This document shows, one piece after another, positions 61,885-64,000 of a stretch of 64,000 bases of DNA (the first letter of the stretch is position 1; every line of letters begins with the position of its first letter). Source of the stretch: Pseudomarimonas arenosa (GTDB lineage: Bacteria; Pseudomonadota; Gammaproteobacteria; Xanthomonadales; Xanthomonadaceae); contig NZ_JACYTR010000007.1 of NCBI RefSeq assembly GCF_014841215.1, positions 1-64,000 of the forward strand. The letters run 5' to 3'. The notes beneath the pieces are model-generated. The model had not been told where the DNA came from and did not search any database. It was given only the letters and a program-made list of their open reading frames with translations. The position numbers and the translations under genes are program-made.

Positions 61885-64000
61885 TCAGTCCTCAGCTGGA
61901 TGCAAGCCCAACGCCTGCCATTGCTGGCGTACCTGCGCCCTGGCGGACTCGATGGCCACCTCTTCCATTACCACACGCGGCCGCCCATCAAGGGTGCAAG
62001 TCAGGCCCCGGGCCAACAGCAGTTCGTAGGCTTCCAGCAGGGCGCCGGCGCGAATCGGCCAGTCAGCTGGCGCCGCGATCTCGGCCAGGCGGGCCAGCAG
62101 ATCTCCGCTGGCGGTGCTCAGCAGCAGGTCTGGATACTGTGGTGAAAGGTAGATCACCGACGCCTGTAGCATGAATTCGATATCGACCAGGCCGCCCTGC
62201 CCCTGCTTGAGATCGAACTGCCCCTGGCGCCCACGATCGAGTTCACTGCGCATGCGCTGTCGCATCCTGACCAGGTCGGCGATCAGATCCTCGCGTTCGC
62301 GTCCCCGACTTAGCACTTCGTTGCGAAGACGCTGAAATCCAACCGCCAACGCTGGCGCTCCGGCCACCGGCCGGGCGCGAACCAGGGCCTGATGCTCCCA
62401 GGTCCAGGCACGCTGGCGCTGGTAGTCGGCGAAGCTGTCCAAGGACACCATCAGCAACCCCTTGGCACCATCGGGCCGCAAGCGCAGATCGACTTCATAC
62501 AGACGACCGGCCGAGGTCAGTGTCGAGAGCAGGCTAAGCGCCTTCTGTACCACCCGCATCTGGTAGCGGCCAGCGTCCAGCGACCGCGACCCGTCGGTCA
62601 TCAGCGCCTCGCAGGCGCGGTCGTACAGGAACACCAGATCGAGGTCCGAGGCAAAGCCAAGTTCCAGGCCGCCGAGACTGCCGTAGCCAATGATGGCCAG
62701 CCCGGCATCAGTGCCGTAGCCAGGCAGCACACCGTGCGCGGGCTCCAGCGAGCGAATCGCCAAACGCAGCACGGCAGCCACGATCTGCTCGGCCAGCTCA
62801 GCCAGCTGACGTGCGCTGGCGCTGGCTGACTGGCGTTGAAACAGGGTGGCGAGGCCGATACGAAACGACAGGCTTTGGCGGATCTCGTTCAGCGCCTGCA
62901 GGCTGGCCTCGACATCGTCGCCGTGGCGGTGCAGCTGCTCTTCAATATCGCGCCGCAGCTCATCTTCCGATGGAACATAGAGCTCAGAGCGACTGTCCAG
63001 CAGGTCATCGAGCAGAATCGGATGGGCAATGATGCGTTCGGCCAACAGCACCGAGCCGGCCATCACTTCAGTCAGCCGCTTCAGCGCTGCCGGCTGCTCG
63101 TCCAGCAAGGCCAGATAGGAGGCGCGGCGCAGCACCGCCTGAACCAGGGCCGCCAGGCGCTGCGCGGCCACCGAATTGCGCTCCTGCGAGGCCGCCCCGG
63201 CCAACAGTTCTGGCATCAGTCTATCGAGCAGCTTGCGTGCCCGCGCCGAGGCCGCGCCACTTTCCATCTGGTGGATTAGTGTGTGCAGTGAACTGTGCAC
63301 CCGCTCGGGCTCAGTGAAGCCCAGCTCGGCCAACTCAGCCTCACCGGCATCACCCGCCTGCAGCGCCTGCCAATAGCCCTGAAAGCGGGCCAGTTGCGGG
63401 CCGGCGGTGCTGCGCTGTCGCGCTTCGAACACCCGCGAGAACTCGCGTCGCACCTGGCTGCGATGCTGTTCCAGCTGCTCCAGCAGCTGAGCCCAGTCGG
63501 CGAAACCCAAGCCGGCGGCCAAGCGACCACGCAGCAGCGGATCGGTAGGCAGGGTGTGGGTCTGCTCATCGCGCAGCATCTGCACCCGATTCTCCAGCCG
63601 CCGCAAGAAGCGGTAGGCCTGACGCAGACGCTCAGCCGCAGCCTCGGGAATGTGCCCGCGATACTCCAGCTCAGCCAGGGAGGACAGCAAACCGGACTGC
63701 CTGAGGCTGGGCTCGCGACCGCCACGAATCATCTGCTGCAACTGCACCACAAACTCGATCTCGCGAATGCCACCGGCGCCGAGTTTGAGATGACCGGACA
63801 GGTCCTTGCGCTGCACCTCGGCTTCGATCATCGCCTTCATTTCGCGCAAGCCTTCGAACGCGGTGTAGTCGAGATAGCGGCGAAACACGAAGGGTCGCAT
63901 CTGCTGCAACAACTGCTGACCGGCGACCACATCACCGGCAATCGGCCGCGCCTTGATCCAGGCGTAGCGCTCCCAGTCACGACCGTCGCGTTGGTAATAC
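61885..64000 (-). CDS. glnE: Glutamine synthetase adenylyltransferase/adenylyl-removing enzyme, C-terminal part (partial)
   Basis: GlnE adenylylates and deadenylylates glutamine synthetase in response to nitrogen status. The visible part covers about 705 residues and continues beyond the right edge without a start: the frame reads YYQRDGRDWERYAWIKARP and then DVVAGQQLL. Features include GAGGIREIEFVVQLQQMIRGG, in the first nucleotidyltransferase domain, and GYGSLGGLELGFASDLDLVFLYD in the second (key part GSLGGLELGFASDLDLVF). Also seen are VDLRLRPDGAKGLLMVSLDSF and GGLVDIEFMLQ. The N-terminal 250 or so residues are outside the window. Confidence 0.97.
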   Translation of the reverse strand, partial: YYQRDGRDWERYAWIKARPIAGDVVAGQQLLQQMRPFVFRRYLDYTAFEGLREMKAMIEAEVQRKDLSGHLKLGAGGIREIEFVVQLQQMIRGGREPSLRQSGLLSSLAELEYRGHIPEAAAERLRQAYRFLRRLENRVQMLRDEQTHTLPTDPLLRGRLAAGLGFADWAQLLEQLEQHRSQVRREFSRVFEARQRSTAGPQLARFQGYWQALQAGDAGEAELAELGFTEPERVHSSLHTLIHQMESGAASARARKLLDRLMPELLAGAASQERNSVAAQRLAALVQAVLRRASYLALLDEQPAALKRLTEVMAGSVLLAERIIAHPILLDDLLDSRSELYVPSEDELRRDIEEQLHRHGDDVEASLQALNEIRQSLSFRIGLATLFQRQSASASARQLAELAEQIVAAVLRLAIRSLEPAHGVLPGYGTDAGLAIIGYGSLGGLELGFASDLDLVFLYDRACEALMTDGSRSLDAGRYQMRVVQKALSLLSTLTSAGRLYEVDLRLRPDGAKGLLMVSLDSFADYQRQRAWTWEHQALVRARPVAGAPALAVGFQRLRNEVLSRGREREDLIADLVRMRQRMRSELDRGRQGQFDLKQGQGGLVDIEFMLQASVIYLSPQYPDLLLSTASGDLLARLAEIAAPADWPIRAGALLEAYELLLARGLTCTLDGRPRVVMEEVAIESARAQVRQQWQALGLHPAED

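Noticed and set aside
1-64000. CRISPR arrays, prophage or insertion sequences
   Set aside because: There are no regularly spaced direct repeats, no integrase, transposase or phage genes, and no terminal inverted repeats.

Overview
The window is a chromosomal segment of a Gram-negative gammaproteobacterium, most likely of the order Xanthomonadales (Lysobacterales). The left edge holds the 5' end of a 16S rRNA gene whose first variable region resembles Xanthomonadaceae 16S. The gene content agrees: a PPi-dependent phosphofructokinase, a membrane H+-pyrophosphatase, SirB1, Mpl, outer-membrane proteins and lipoproteins. Coding is dense and GC-rich. I found no phage, insertion sequence, CRISPR array or tRNA.

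Layout. 1-513: 16S 5' end (minus strand), its leader with three UUCG hairpins and a boxA-like site, and a promoter with a GC-rich discriminator. 589-11980: mainly housekeeping genes (DUF192, SirB1, rubredoxin, thiE, hemL, a K+ channel, glyoxalase, SDR, a DedA/LssY membrane protein, a Lon-substrate-domain protein, mpl, adk). 12137-17405: a pyrophosphate-centred group (PPi-PFK, H+-PPase, soluble PPase) interrupted by an acyltransferase. 17661-20369: HDOD signalling protein and trpE. 20443-24538: Anbu proteasome-like protease with transglutaminase, alpha-E and circularly permuted ATP-grasp proteins. Next come an FeS photolyase, a TPM-domain protein, a fructosamine-kinase-like protein and a lipoprotein.

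28945-35251 carries a dedicated proteobacterial sortase system: histidine kinase, response regulator, VIT/VWA target protein, an unrecognised 69-aa protein and a class GN sortase. A FlgB/FlgC-like orphan lies inside the locus. 35194-38698 holds rpe, a J-domain protein, a cytochrome c lipoprotein, purC and a DMT transporter. 38870-49782 is an envelope gene set in one direction: lipase-like lipoprotein, DUF1302 barrel, two DUF1329 paralogues, YCF48 propeller, RND transporter. I infer that it moves a hydrophobic molecule across the periplasm. 50047-53766 pairs a phosphotransferase with an acyl-CoA dehydrogenase (ACAD10/11 or LvaA/LvaC-like) and an SLC13 transporter. 54414-61803 is an Mrp/Mnh-type antiporter operon with three D-type subunits and no full-length MrpA. 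glnE runs off the right edge.

The strongest leads are the sortase locus (divergent sorting motif, coupled small ORF, intercistronic hairpin), the DUF1302/DUF1329/RND envelope operon, the Anbu peptide-tagging cluster and the unusual Mrp operon.
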